Source: an uncultured Collinsella sp.
Lineage (GTDB): Bacteria; Actinomycetota; Coriobacteriia; Coriobacteriales; Coriobacteriaceae
NCBI GenBank assembly: GCA_900542305.1
Contig: UQMU01000030.1
Coordinates: 1-26,492 of the forward strand
DNA: 26,492 nucleotides
Direction: 5' to 3'
Of the stretch, positions 1-7,641 are shown one piece after another. The position numbers were made by a program, and so were the translations under genes. A model generated the notes under the pieces. It was not told the origin of the DNA. It did not search any database and saw only the letters and a program-made list of their open reading frames with translations. The number at the start of each line of letters is the position of its first letter. Positions within the stretch are counted from its first letter, which is position 1.

Positions 1-27
1 GGGCCCGTGGGTTATACCCTAAGAGCA

Positions 28-50
28 AACCACCCTTTTTAAGGGTGGTT
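28..50. terminator. Perfect 10-bp hairpin, probable terminator of an upstream gene
   Basis: The arms AACCACCCTT (28-37) and AAGGGTGGTT (41-50) are fully complementary around a TTT loop. Neither side has a long T tract, so termination is only likely. The upstream gene lies outside the window, and nothing is recognisable in bases 1-27. Bases 51-157, before the first gene, show no clear promoter hexamers. Confidence 0.45.
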
Positions 51-157
51 CTGATGCAAAAGCGGGTGACGCTCGAGTGCTCTCGCAGATGTTTTGCGTG
101 GATAAGGGCGCGCGTTGTACCATATAGACGTATATGTGTGCATATGAAAGGGGCCCC

Positions 158-2332
158 GTGGCCAAGACGGTATATTCCGATAACCAAAATAATGTCGATG
201 CCCTGGCTGAGCGTCTGAGCAGCCAGACATCGCTTTCTGCTGAGCGTGCCAAGCTGGTTGCCTACGACCTGCTTTGCCGCAAGGCGCTCAAGATCAAGTC
301 GAGCGCGCTGGCGCAAATTTTCCGCTCCGTCGATAAGGAATGTGACACCAAGGCGATGCGCGATGAGCTTATCGCGGCAAATATCGTGACCAAGATCGAG
401 GGTAGCGGCATTAACGGGCGCCCGGCGTTCTATACCATCAATGCCGAGATCCGCGATGCCCAGGAGCAGCCTGCCGAGTCCGTCGAGGATTTTGTCGTCG
501 AGGATTCCGCTGACGTGCCTGCTGTGGAAGAAGCTGCTCCGCGTGAGCATGTCGATACCGATGAGTTGCTCGATGAGAACGTCGTGCGTGCCTTTACGGC
601 CAAGGCAGGACGCGGCGGTTTTGGCGGGGGCGGCAAGCGCGATGCACAGCGCCGCGCCCAGCAGGAGCGCTTCCGTCGCGCCGTTGCTCGAAAGGGCGAG
701 ACGGATGCCGAGGCTGTTGAGACCGAGGTTGCTGCCGAGTCGCAGAAGCCCACGAAGGAGCAAAAGCCCGTGGAGGCCCAAGAGCCCAAGCGTCGTCGCG
801 GTGCTAACTTTAAGGCTGCAGCGCAGGATGCCGCGCGTGAGGTTGAAGAGTCTTCTGAGGTTGCAGACGATGTTGAGGAGTCTGCCAAGAAGGCTCCGGG
901 TTCGTGTCGTCCCGGCCGCGGTTTTGCGGGACGTGCGTATCCCGTAAAGCGTCAGGAGAAGGGCGAGTCGGTTTCGACCACCCAGGACGAGAAGGCCGTT
1001 GAGCCGGTGGCTCGCGAGCAAAAGCCTGTTGAGCCGCAGCTTGAGGTTGATGCCGAGGCCAAGGGCCAGCAGCCTACTGATGAGCAGACGGAGCAGAGCG
1101 CGTCGAGCAAGCCTCGCCGCCGTCGCCATCGTGGAGGCCGCAGTTCCCATGCCGAGACTGCAACCGAGAAGACCACGCCGCAGAACGAGGATGCGAAGGC
1201 CGAGGTTTCTTCGGGGCAGCCTAAGCGCCAGTCAGCGAAGGAGAGCAAGTCCGATCGTCCGCAGAAGCAGGCGTCTATGCCGAAGCGCGAGCGCAATTCC
1301 CAAGGCGATTCTAAGCACAAGTCTCAGAAGAAGCCGGAGTCTGCCGCAGTAGATACTGCTGCCCAGCAGCCCGAGTCGGCCGCCCACGGCGAGGTCTCGG
1401 CGTTTGCCCTTGCCCGCGTTTTAGGCAGGCAGCTGCTCAAGGTTGTCCCCACGCCTATGGCGCTCTCCAAGATCAAGGAGCAGCAGACACAGATCGTAAA
1501 GGTCGAGGGCAAGGACGGCAAAAAGGCTCCGCAGCGCACTCAGCACAACGAGATGTCCAACCGCAAGATTGCCGAGGAAATCGCAATCATCCAGGCTTGG
1601 ATCGAGCAGAACCGAGGTGCCGATACGCCGGTTGCCTCGCGCCGCCAGCGTGCCTACCAGATCTTTAACGACGAGAAGGCTTTTGACGGCAAGCACGGTG
1701 AGCGCCTGATCAGGCGTATGACCGAAAAGGGCATCAGCATGCAGGCGATCAAGGTCGCCCCCAATCGCCCCGTGCACTTTACGGGCTTCTTTACGCTGGG
1801 AGCCGACAAGCCGTTCATTATGGTCGAGAACCTGGACACCTACGACGAGATCGTCAAGCTGCTGCGTGGCCGCAAGCACGCCAAGCTCTTTGGCATCAAG
1901 GTGGGCGGCGTGATTTTTGGCGGCGGCTGCAAAGCGAGCGTCTCGCACGCACTGGATGATTATCTGGCCGAGATTGGCTATCGCTTTAACTACGTCTACT
2001 ACGTGGGCGATATCGATCGCGAGGGCGCGCGCATCGTCGAGCAGACTCGCAATGCCAATGTGGTTGAGATTCGCCTGCATGCCGGCATGTACCGCGCCAT
2101 GCTCGCCGAGCATAAGCGTCGCGTGAAGGCCGGCGGAGAGTGCGAGCCCGCGGCTGCCAACCAGGGTGTGCCGCAGAACCTGGCAGCGACGATCAAGGAT
2201 CTGCCCATGGTTACGCGCGTGCAGTTCCGCAACGTGCTGCGCGAGGGCGGGCGCATTCCGCAGGAGATTCTGATGACCGCAGACTATCGGGATGGCGACT
2301 CGGGAAGCTTCGACCGCATGCTCAACAACTAG
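158..2332 (+). CDS. Orphan TOPRIM (JetD/DUF2220-like) protein with long disordered linker
   Basis: About 724 residues. The GTG at 158 is preferred over an in-frame ATG at 134 because GAAAGGGG lies just before it, and that Shine-Dalgarno would be inside the gene if 134 were used. Residues about 10-90 look like a small winged-helix domain. Residues about 100-430 are low-complexity (E, K, A, P, Q) with RGG-like and poly-Arg patches (RGGFGGGGKR, RRRRHRGGR). The C-terminal 250 residues carry the pattern seen in DUF2220/JetD proteins: IFNDEK (502-507), an acidic VENLDT with E557, a glycine-rich IFGGGC, then GDIDREG with D618 and D620, the expected TOPRIM acidic triad. Wadjet JetD is a TOPRIM nuclease subunit working with JetABC, but no JetABC is visible here. 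A nuclease or DNA-processing role is inferred. The basic linker would suit nucleic-acid binding. Confidence 0.72.
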   Translation: MAKTVYSDNQNNVDALAERLSSQTSLSAERAKLVAYDLLCRKALKIKSSALAQIFRSVDKECDTKAMRDELIAANIVTKIEGSGINGRPAFYTINAEIRDAQEQPAESVEDFVVEDSADVPAVEEAAPREHVDTDELLDENVVRAFTAKAGRGGFGGGGKRDAQRRAQQERFRRAVARKGETDAEAVETEVAAESQKPTKEQKPVEAQEPKRRRGANFKAAAQDAAREVEESSEVADDVEESAKKAPGSCRPGRGFAGRAYPVKRQEKGESVSTTQDEKAVEPVAREQKPVEPQLEVDAEAKGQQPTDEQTEQSASSKPRRRRHRGGRSSHAETATEKTTPQNEDAKAEVSSGQPKRQSAKESKSDRPQKQASMPKRERNSQGDSKHKSQKKPESAAVDTAAQQPESAAHGEVSAFALARVLGRQLLKVVPTPMALSKIKEQQTQIVKVEGKDGKKAPQRTQHNEMSNRKIAEEIAIIQAWIEQNRGADTPVASRRQRAYQIFNDEKAFDGKHGERLIRRMTEKGISMQAIKVAPNRPVHFTGFFTLGADKPFIMVENLDTYDEIVKLLRGRKHAKLFGIKVGGVIFGGGCKASVSHALDDYLAEIGYRFNYVYYVGDIDREGARIVEQTRNANVVEIRLHAGMYRAMLAEHKRRVKAGGECEPAAANQGVPQNLAATIKDLPMVTRVQFRNVLREGGRIPQEILMTADYRDGDSGSFDRMLNN

Positions 2333-2339
2333 GGCGTTC

Positions 2340-2476
2340 GGCCCCGGGAGAGTGGGGACACCGGCTTAGGTTTCCTGCTCTACAGTCCTGCTCACGACGG
2401 AGGCCACATTAAGTGGCCTCCTGTTCGTGCGGAACTCGCGATAAACCTAAGCCGGTGTCCCCACTCTCCCGGGGCC
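2340..2476. repeat. Long palindromic element, copy 1 (shared core, locus-specific arms)
   Basis: Perfect 34-bp inverted arms at 2340-2373 and 2443-2476 enclose a 69-nt core (2374-2442). The core contains the stem-loop GGCCACATTAAGTGGCC and ends with GCGGAACTCGCGAT. The same core, 61 of 70 aligned positions identical, recurs at 20374-20443 inside completely different perfect arms. The element starts 8 bases after the preceding stop codon. The arm contains GGGGACACC, a motif reminiscent of REP sequences; that link is only a resemblance. Confidence 0.9.
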
Positions 2477-2540
2477 TGCGGCTACTTGGTTGTCGCATGC
2501 GGGTCGCTTTTCGGAACTGGGCTGATATTTTCTAGATGAA

Positions 2541-2581
2541 AGGCGCTCTTGGTCCTTATGGGCTTGGGGCGCCTGTCTTTT
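2541..2581 (+). terminator. Rho-independent terminator-like hairpin
   Basis: AGGCGC at 2541-2546 pairs with GCGCCT at 2569-2574, the stem extends with a T-G and a C-G pair, and TCTTTT follows. It points along the plus strand and would end transcripts from the TOPRIM gene after they pass the palindromic element. Its sequence resembles the hairpin at 2811-2842, including TTATGGGCT in the loop, so the two may derive from one ancestral sequence. Confidence 0.6.
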
Positions 2582-2600
2582 AAAGGTAGATTTTTGGGAG

Positions 2601-2660
2601 GCCGGCACTTGGAGACGTTCCTTTAGTGCCGGCACTTTAGGAACGTCTCCAAGTGCCGGC
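2601..2660. repeat. Nested palindrome with 22-bp arms
   Basis: GCCGGCACTTGGAGACGTTC plus CT (2601-2622) is perfectly complementary to 2639-2660. The 16-nt loop contains AGTGCCGGCACT, itself a perfect palindrome that repeats the outer end of the arms. The unit therefore carries the AGTGCCGGC motif four times in alternating orientation. There is no coding potential. It is probably a REP-like intergenic element or a replication-slippage product. Confidence 0.8.
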
Positions 2661-2804
2661 TGTGGGACGGAGGGATTCCGCGTCCGCCTTTTCGGCGGCC
2701 GCGCCCCGCTGCGTCGCTTCGCTCCTTGCGTGCTGCGCTGGAAAACGCTTCGCGTTTCCTCAGCTCCGCACCCTTGCGGGTTCTCGAATCCCTCCGCTTG
2801 CCCA
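2661..2804. repeat. GC-rich inverted repeat with tRNA T-arm-like ends
   Basis: The left end, TGGGACGGAGGGATTC (2663-2678), is an exact 16-base copy of the 3' end of the adjacent tRNA-Gln gene (2856-2871, plus-strand reading). The right end (2786-2804) is an imperfect inverted copy beginning GAATCCCTCCG. About 107 bp of GC-rich sequence with small hairpins (for example AAACGCTTCGCGTTT) lies between. It looks like a tRNA-derived repeat or the remains of a second tRNA or attachment site. No intact tRNA can be folded from it. Confidence 0.65.
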
Positions 2805-2842
2805 CAAGAAAGCGCCCTGGGCCGTTATGGGCTCAGGGCGCT
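2804..2842 (-). terminator. Terminator of the tRNA-Gln gene
   Basis: Read on the minus strand, AGCGCCCTG (2842-2834) pairs with CAGGGCGCT (2819-2811) and is followed by TTCTT. It lies 9 bases beyond the encoded CCA of the tRNA. Confidence 0.8.
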
Positions 2843-2851
2843 CAATTTTAA

Positions 2852-2926
2852 TGGCTGGGACGGAGGGATTCGAACCCCCAACAGCCGGCACCAAAAACCG
2901 GAGTTCTACCGTTGAACTACGTCCCA
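2852..2926 (-). tRNA. tRNA-Gln (anticodon UUG)
   Basis: The minus-strand sequence folds as a normal cloverleaf. The acceptor TGGGACG pairs with CGTCCCA, giving the U1-A72 pair typical of bacterial tRNA-Gln. The D-stem is GTTC/GAAC. The anticodon stem CCGGT/GCCGG encloses loop TTTTGGT with anticodon TTG. The T-arm contains GGTTCGAATCC, the discriminator is G73, and CCA is encoded (TGG at 2852-2854 on the plus strand). A terminator follows directly. Confidence 0.95.
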
Positions 2927-2964
2927 ATGTGTGGTGTTGCCCAAAAGCAACTCGTTTAGTTTAC

Positions 2965-3870
2965 CTAATCTGCGAGGGCATCGCAAACGCCATCGAGCAG
3001 GCGTACGGCGAGTGTCTGCGCGTCGCTGGCCGTGAAGGTGCCGTTGTAGCGCGTCATGCCCGTGAGCTCAATGCGAATGCGAGCCGGCTTCTGCTGCGCG
3101 GCGACATTGGCGGTGCGGATGCGCTGGGCCAGGTTGTGGCACTCGGCGAGGGCAATCGTGGCGCGCGGTGCGGCGTCGGCGGGCAGCTCGTCGCTTGCGA
3201 TTTCGAGCACCAGGTCAACGTCGGTTGGGACCTCGGAGTCACAGAGCATCATGCCGCTGTTGTCGGTCGTTGCCGTGGCGATATTCCACATGCGCGACGC
3301 AACGCTGCGTGCGATGGGGTCCTCGCCGATAACGGCAATCTGGAAGCGCTCGAGCACGTTGGCGGCGCGAGCAAAACCGATGCGGGACTCGGCTTCGGTG
3401 ACCGAGGGCTTGCCCTCCCACACATGGTGCAGGCGGTTGATGTAGGCGTAGGTGTCCTGGAAGGCCATGCCGTCGGCAAACAGGCCGACATTTTCCTGGA
3501 ACTGCTGCAGGGCGGCCTCGGTATGCGGACCAAAGTAGCCGTCGTCTTCGCCACAGGCAAAGCCCAAAACGTTGAGAGCGCGCTGCAGGGCCTGCACATC
3601 GGCGCCATGGAAATTGGGCATGCGCAGATAGAGGGTGCGGTCGCCCAGCTTATACGAAGCGTCTACAAGGGCGCTCCAACAGGGGATATCGACGGCATGA
3701 CCGGCAGCAAGGCCGCTGTCGAGCCTGAAGGTGCTGACGGCCTGCTCAGTGGTGGCTCCAAAGTACTTGTCGGTGACTTCGGCGGCATCAATCGTGTAGC
3801 CGAGCTGCAGGAGACGAGACTGCACGTCCTCGACGGCTGCTCCTTGCATGCCCGTTGTAATAGGTTCCAT
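2965..3870 (-). CDS. CwlM-like protein: two peptidoglycan-binding domains and a degenerate C-terminal domain
   Basis: 301 residues, no signal peptide. The ATG at 3870 has AAAGGGG about 8 bases upstream. Two PG_binding_1-type repeats sit at residues about 7-66 (LLQLGYT...YFGATTEQAVSTF) and 87-146 (ALNVLGFACG...GYFGPHTEAALQQF). The linker ALVDASYKLGDRTLYLR strongly recalls the same place in mycobacterial CwlM, which has two such repeats and an inactive amidase_3 domain and regulates MurA. Here the last 130 residues have the size and position of an amidase_3 domain but lack the DPGHGG zinc motif, so enzymatic activity is unlikely. A cytoplasmic regulator of wall synthesis is inferred. The tRNA-Gln gene follows 38 bp downstream. 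Confidence 0.68.
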   Translation of the reverse strand: MEPITTGMQGAAVEDVQSRLLQLGYTIDAAEVTDKYFGATTEQAVSTFRLDSGLAAGHAVDIPCWSALVDASYKLGDRTLYLRMPNFHGADVQALQRALNVLGFACGEDDGYFGPHTEAALQQFQENVGLFADGMAFQDTYAYINRLHHVWEGKPSVTEAESRIGFARAANVLERFQIAVIGEDPIARSVASRMWNIATATTDNSGMMLCDSEVPTDVDLVLEIASDELPADAAPRATIALAECHNLAQRIRTANVAAQQKPARIRIELTGMTRYNGTFTASDAQTLAVRLLDGVCDALAD

Positions 3871-4008
3871 GAACGAACCCCTTTCGGCGTACCATTCGTA
3901 CTATTTGAGCGTCTGTCGGATAGACAACGCAAAGGGATGCATAAACATGCACTCAACAGTGTAGCAAGTTGTGCCTAAATACGCTGCTGACAGGTTTTAT
4001 AACCCCCG

Positions 4009-5034
4009 TTAGTTAAGACGCTCCACAAAGAAATCTGCCATGGAGAGGAACAGCTCGCGTGCGTGCGGATCAAGCTCAACGTTCTCGATGGCCGCTTTGG
4101 CCTTAGCGGTCAGGTCGAGCGCGTAAGTGTGGGCGTAATCGATGGAGTCGGTCTCCTGGAAGATCTCCACGGCGCGTGCGAGCTGCGCGGGATCATCGGT
4201 GCCCGAGGAAAGAATCGCCTCGATCTCGTCGTGGTGGCGCTCATCAGAGAGGGCGTGTACGGCGACAAGCGTGCGCTTGCCCTCGGTGATGTCGGTGCGG
4301 AAGTCCTTGTTGGCGGCTTCCTTAGTGCCGACAAGGTTGAGCAGGTCGTCCTGAATCTGAAAGGCGAGGCCCGTGTGCAGGCCAAAGGCGCGCAGCGCTT
4401 CGATTTGCTCATCGCTGCCGCCGCCGATAATGGCCCCGGCGGCAAGCGGCGTGGCTCCGCTGTAAAACGCGGTCTTGTGCGTCGCCATGTCCAGGTAGTC
4501 ATCAACCGAGATATCAAAGCGCCCGTCACGGACCCAACCCAGGTCGAGCGCTTGACCCTCGATGGTGCGGACGATCATCTCGGTAAGCTCGTGGAGCACA
4601 CGCAGCTTCACGTCGGACTCCAGCGTGGGGTCGTCGAGAACCGTCTTGGTGACCATGGTGAGCGCCAGGTCGCCACAATTGATGGCAAGGCCCGTGCCCT
4701 CGGTAAGGTGCATGCAGGGCTTACCTCGACGAAGCTGTCCGTTGTCGGCGATGTCGTCATGGATAAGCGCTCCCGACTGAAAGTGCTCGATAGCTGCCGC
4801 CGCGCTGCGGGCGCTCTCAAAGCTGCCACCTACCGCGGTGGCGGCGAGCATGCAGATGAGCGGGCGGTGGCGCTTGCCGGCATTGGCCGTAAATGTCGAG
4901 AGCGGGGTATACAGGTAGCGCTCGATATCGGCAGAGGTCGCCTGTCCGTCAAAGAACGTGGCCAGATAGTCGTTGATCTGGTCAAAGTGCTGGGCTAAAA
5001 AGCTGGTAAACGGACTGGACACGGGTTCTCGCAT
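4009..5034 (-). CDS. Trans-polyprenyl diphosphate synthase
   Basis: 341 residues, usual length for the family. Chain elongation of allylic diphosphates with IPP is indicated by the first aspartate-rich motif HDDIAD (D93, D94, D97) followed by LRRGKP, by GQALDLGW (about 160-167), and by the second motif FQIQDDLLN (D229, D230, with N233 in place of the last D). GKR of the IPP region follows at about 252-254. Small residues just before the first motif (G88, A89) suggest a product of C20 or longer, as for menaquinone side chains or undecaprenyl-type lipids. The exact chain length cannot be read. The ATG at 5034 has only a weak purine-rich site (AAGAAAGA). It lies 113 bp after the PTS gene and may have its own promoter. 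Confidence 0.88.
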   Translation of the reverse strand: MREPVSSPFTSFLAQHFDQINDYLATFFDGQATSADIERYLYTPLSTFTANAGKRHRPLICMLAATAVGGSFESARSAAAAIEHFQSGALIHDDIADNGQLRRGKPCMHLTEGTGLAINCGDLALTMVTKTVLDDPTLESDVKLRVLHELTEMIVRTIEGQALDLGWVRDGRFDISVDDYLDMATHKTAFYSGATPLAAGAIIGGGSDEQIEALRAFGLHTGLAFQIQDDLLNLVGTKEAANKDFRTDITEGKRTLVAVHALSDERHHDEIEAILSSGTDDPAQLARAVEIFQETDSIDYAHTYALDLTAKAKAAIENVELDPHARELFLSMADFFVERLN

Positions 5035-5147
5035 TCTTTCTTAGGTTGCATCGTTGCGGTGTGCAGATACCATATTGCCACATTGGAGTTGCCGGCGCGT
5101 CTGTTTTGGCGATTTGGGGAAACGGGACGCGTGCGCGTGCCGGCTGC

Positions 5148-7598
5148 TTATATAAGCCTAAAGTGCTCGAGCGCCTTGACGACGCCATTTTTGTCGACCG
5201 AGTCGGTGATGTAGCCGGCGCGCTTTTTGAGATAGTCCGGCGCATTGCCCATGGCGATACCGACATCGACGGCGTTTATCAGCGAGACGTCATTGCTGGC
5301 GTCGCCAATGCCGTATACGGTTCCGTGGTGGGGGTCGAGGGCGTCGAGTACAGACTGGATGCCCCCGCGCTTCGTGCATTCGCGGGGCGAGATTTCGGTC
5401 ACCTCGAGTTCGAGCTCGTTAAAGCACAGCAGCGGCTCAAGTGCCTTATCTTGAGCGATGTGGTTGGCGAGCGATGTAGACATCAAGATCTTGTAGACAC
5501 TGTAATGCTGCAGCTGCGTGACTGCGTCGCCCAGGGTGCGCGCGTATCCGGGAGCATCGGGGGCATCGGCACTCATGCGCACGACGCCGTTGAGGCCCTC
5601 AAAGCGGATGACCTCGCCCGATTGCTCAAGGTAGGGGGCAAGACGCTGCAGCATACTGGGCGTCATCGACAGATCGCGAATTGCGTGTCCGTTGATCTCG
5701 GCGTAACCGCCCGCAAGACAGACGATGCCGGTCCAGGGCAGCTCAAGAAGTTTGGGGTGGATGCAGCTGAGGGTGCGTCCTGTGCAGATAAAGGCCATGT
5801 TGCCGTTTGCAACGAAATCGCGGATGGCCTGCGAGACCGCCTCGTTGGGATAAGGGGACAGGTCACGCTCGCTCTCGGGAAGCTCTTGTGCCACTCGAGG
5901 GTCTTGCCAGGCGAGCGTTCCGTCGATATCGAAGAAGCAGATATCGCCGCGCTTATGGGCTGCGCTGGCGGCAGGGGAGGCCGAGGTGGTGGGCACAAAT
6001 TCCGGCTCGAGGCCCATGATCTGGTCAAAATGCTCTTTAACGCGGGGAACGGAGATGCCGATGACCACCTGGGCGGTCTTGCCCGTAATGATGAGGCCCT
6101 TGGCGCCCACCGCGACAAACGACGCGTTATCTGCAACGATGGAAGGGTCTGCGACCTCGACGCGCAGGCGCGTGGCGCAGTTGGTTGCGCCCACGATATT
6201 GCCAACGCCACCTAAAAGCTGAATTACCCGCTCAGCGAGGACGTGATCTTGATCGGATCGACTATCGACCTCGTCATTGGGGGATTGCTCTTTGGCAAAG
6301 TCGCTTCCCGTTAAACAATCGATTGCTGCGCGATTGGCAACATGATCCTCGCGGCCCGGTGTCTTAAGGTCATAGACCAAGATGAGTGCTCGAAAACTAA
6401 CAAAAAAGATGAGGCTAAAGGCAAGGCCGATACCGAGCGCCAAAAGATAGGCACCGGCATGCGTGCGCATGAGCGGAATAAAGTTGAAGGCTGCCATCTC
6501 CATGAGGCCGCCCGAGAAGATGCCGACGATACCAAAGAGATTCATGGTTGTGGCAAGGCAAGACGATAAGACGGCGTAGAGCAAAAAGAGCCCGGGGTGG
6601 GTGAACATAAAGAGAAACTCGAGTGGCTCGGTAACGCCGCAAACCACCGAGGCGATGATGGCGGGAACAAGGATGACCCTGAGGCCGGCGCGGCGCTCGG
6701 GTTTTGCGGTGGAGTAGAACGCAGCTGCGATGGCAGGAAGACCAAAGAGCTTGACCCAGCCGGTGGCGGTAAAACCGGCCCACGGCGCAAGCTCATTAAG
6801 GGGGCGCGTGCTATGGGAGAGGATGGGGAGCAAACTGCTCCACGTGGCGTAGATGCCGTCGTTAATGACCAGGTTGTCGTAGTAGATCGGCATGTAGAGC
6901 AGGTGGTGCAGGCCAAAGGGCTCGAGTGCTCGTTCTAAAAAGACAAAGATGCCCACGCCAAAGGGACCGACGCCTGCAAGCGCGTGACGCAGCGTATCGG
7001 TTACATCGTATACGTAGGGCACGATGGCGGCCGAGATAGTAGCAAGGGCAAACACGGCAAAAAAGCTGATGAGGTAGACCAGCGAGGAGCCCGAGAAGGT
7101 GCCGAGCCAATCGGGAACCTTGGCATCGTAGAAGCGGTCATGGATGGCAACGACGGTTGCCGATACCGCCAGCGGGCCGATAATGCCGGTGTCGAGCGTC
7201 TTGATGCCGTCGATGACGGTGATACCGCTGGCGGAGGTCAAAGATGACGGGTACTCAAGTCCAAGGTTGTCTCCGCTCAGCTTAATGATCTCGCTCAAAA
7301 AGAAGCAGTAGGCAAAATAGGCGACGAGAGCCTCGAGGCAGCAACGAGCCGGTTGTTTTTGGGCAAGACCGATGGGCAGCGCTACGGCAAAAAGGAGCGG
7401 GAGGCGTTTAAAGACCGTCCACGAGCCGCGCTGGATGATGGTCCAAAAAACGTACCAAGGGGTTCCGTATACGGCGAGATCGCCGACGATGTCCGCAGTC
7501 GTTGCGAGAGCGGAGACGCCGACCATGAGGCCTGATATAGAAAACAGCATGGCGGGCGCGAACATTGCCCCGCCAAAGCGTTGGATTTTTTGCAGCAT
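5148..7598 (-). CDS. PTS EIIC-EIIB (glucose/maltose superfamily) fused to HAD phosphatase
   Basis: 816 residues in three parts. Residues about 1-415 are the membrane EIIC channel of the glucose/maltose/N-acetylglucosamine superfamily, with many hydrophobic segments and the conserved GVTEPLEF. Residues about 455-530 are EIIB, with the phospho-cysteine C474 in GATNCATRLRV. Residues about 550-816 form a Cof-type HAD hydrolase with all four motifs: DIDGT (D557, D559), TGR, the motif-III lysine (KRGG), and GDASND. GGAAGGCAG precedes the ATG. No EIIA is attached, so a separate EIIA would be needed. The phosphatase may dephosphorylate the sugar it imports, analogous in role to maltose-6'-phosphate phosphatase MapP of enterococci. 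That is inference, as is the maltose/trehalose/glucose substrate. The divergent GntR gene at 7828 is the likely regulator. Confidence 0.88.
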   Translation of the reverse strand: MLQKIQRFGGAMFAPAMLFSISGLMVGVSALATTADIVGDLAVYGTPWYVFWTIIQRGSWTVFKRLPLLFAVALPIGLAQKQPARCCLEALVAYFAYCFFLSEIIKLSGDNLGLEYPSSLTSASGITVIDGIKTLDTGIIGPLAVSATVVAIHDRFYDAKVPDWLGTFSGSSLVYLISFFAVFALATISAAIVPYVYDVTDTLRHALAGVGPFGVGIFVFLERALEPFGLHHLLYMPIYYDNLVINDGIYATWSSLLPILSHSTRPLNELAPWAGFTATGWVKLFGLPAIAAAFYSTAKPERRAGLRVILVPAIIASVVCGVTEPLEFLFMFTHPGLFLLYAVLSSCLATTMNLFGIVGIFSGGLMEMAAFNFIPLMRTHAGAYLLALGIGLAFSLIFFVSFRALILVYDLKTPGREDHVANRAAIDCLTGSDFAKEQSPNDEVDSRSDQDHVLAERVIQLLGGVGNIVGATNCATRLRVEVADPSIVADNASFVAVGAKGLIITGKTAQVVIGISVPRVKEHFDQIMGLEPEFVPTTSASPAASAAHKRGDICFFDIDGTLAWQDPRVAQELPESERDLSPYPNEAVSQAIRDFVANGNMAFICTGRTLSCIHPKLLELPWTGIVCLAGGYAEINGHAIRDLSMTPSMLQRLAPYLEQSGEVIRFEGLNGVVRMSADAPDAPGYARTLGDAVTQLQHYSVYKILMSTSLANHIAQDKALEPLLCFNELELEVTEISPRECTKRGGIQSVLDALDPHHGTVYGIGDASNDVSLINAVDVGIAMGNAPDYLKKRAGYITDSVDKNGVVKALEHFRLI

Positions 7599-7641
7599 GT
7601 TCTGCCTTCCGAATATCGAGGCGCGTTGCGCGTGGGGAAAC

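Noticed and set aside
2340..2476. Simple rho-independent terminator
   Set aside because: Arms of 34 bp with a 69-nt structured centre and no T tract do not fit, and a normal terminator lies downstream at 2541.
2653..3978. Plus-strand 441-codon frame across the tRNA and CwlM-like gene
   Set aside because: It runs through a tRNA gene and repeats and opposes a gene with clear domains and a ribosome site.
5038..5147. Imperfect GCCGGC hairpin between PTS and prenyl synthase genes as a terminator
   Set aside because: The stem is interrupted and has no T tract, so it is too weak to call.
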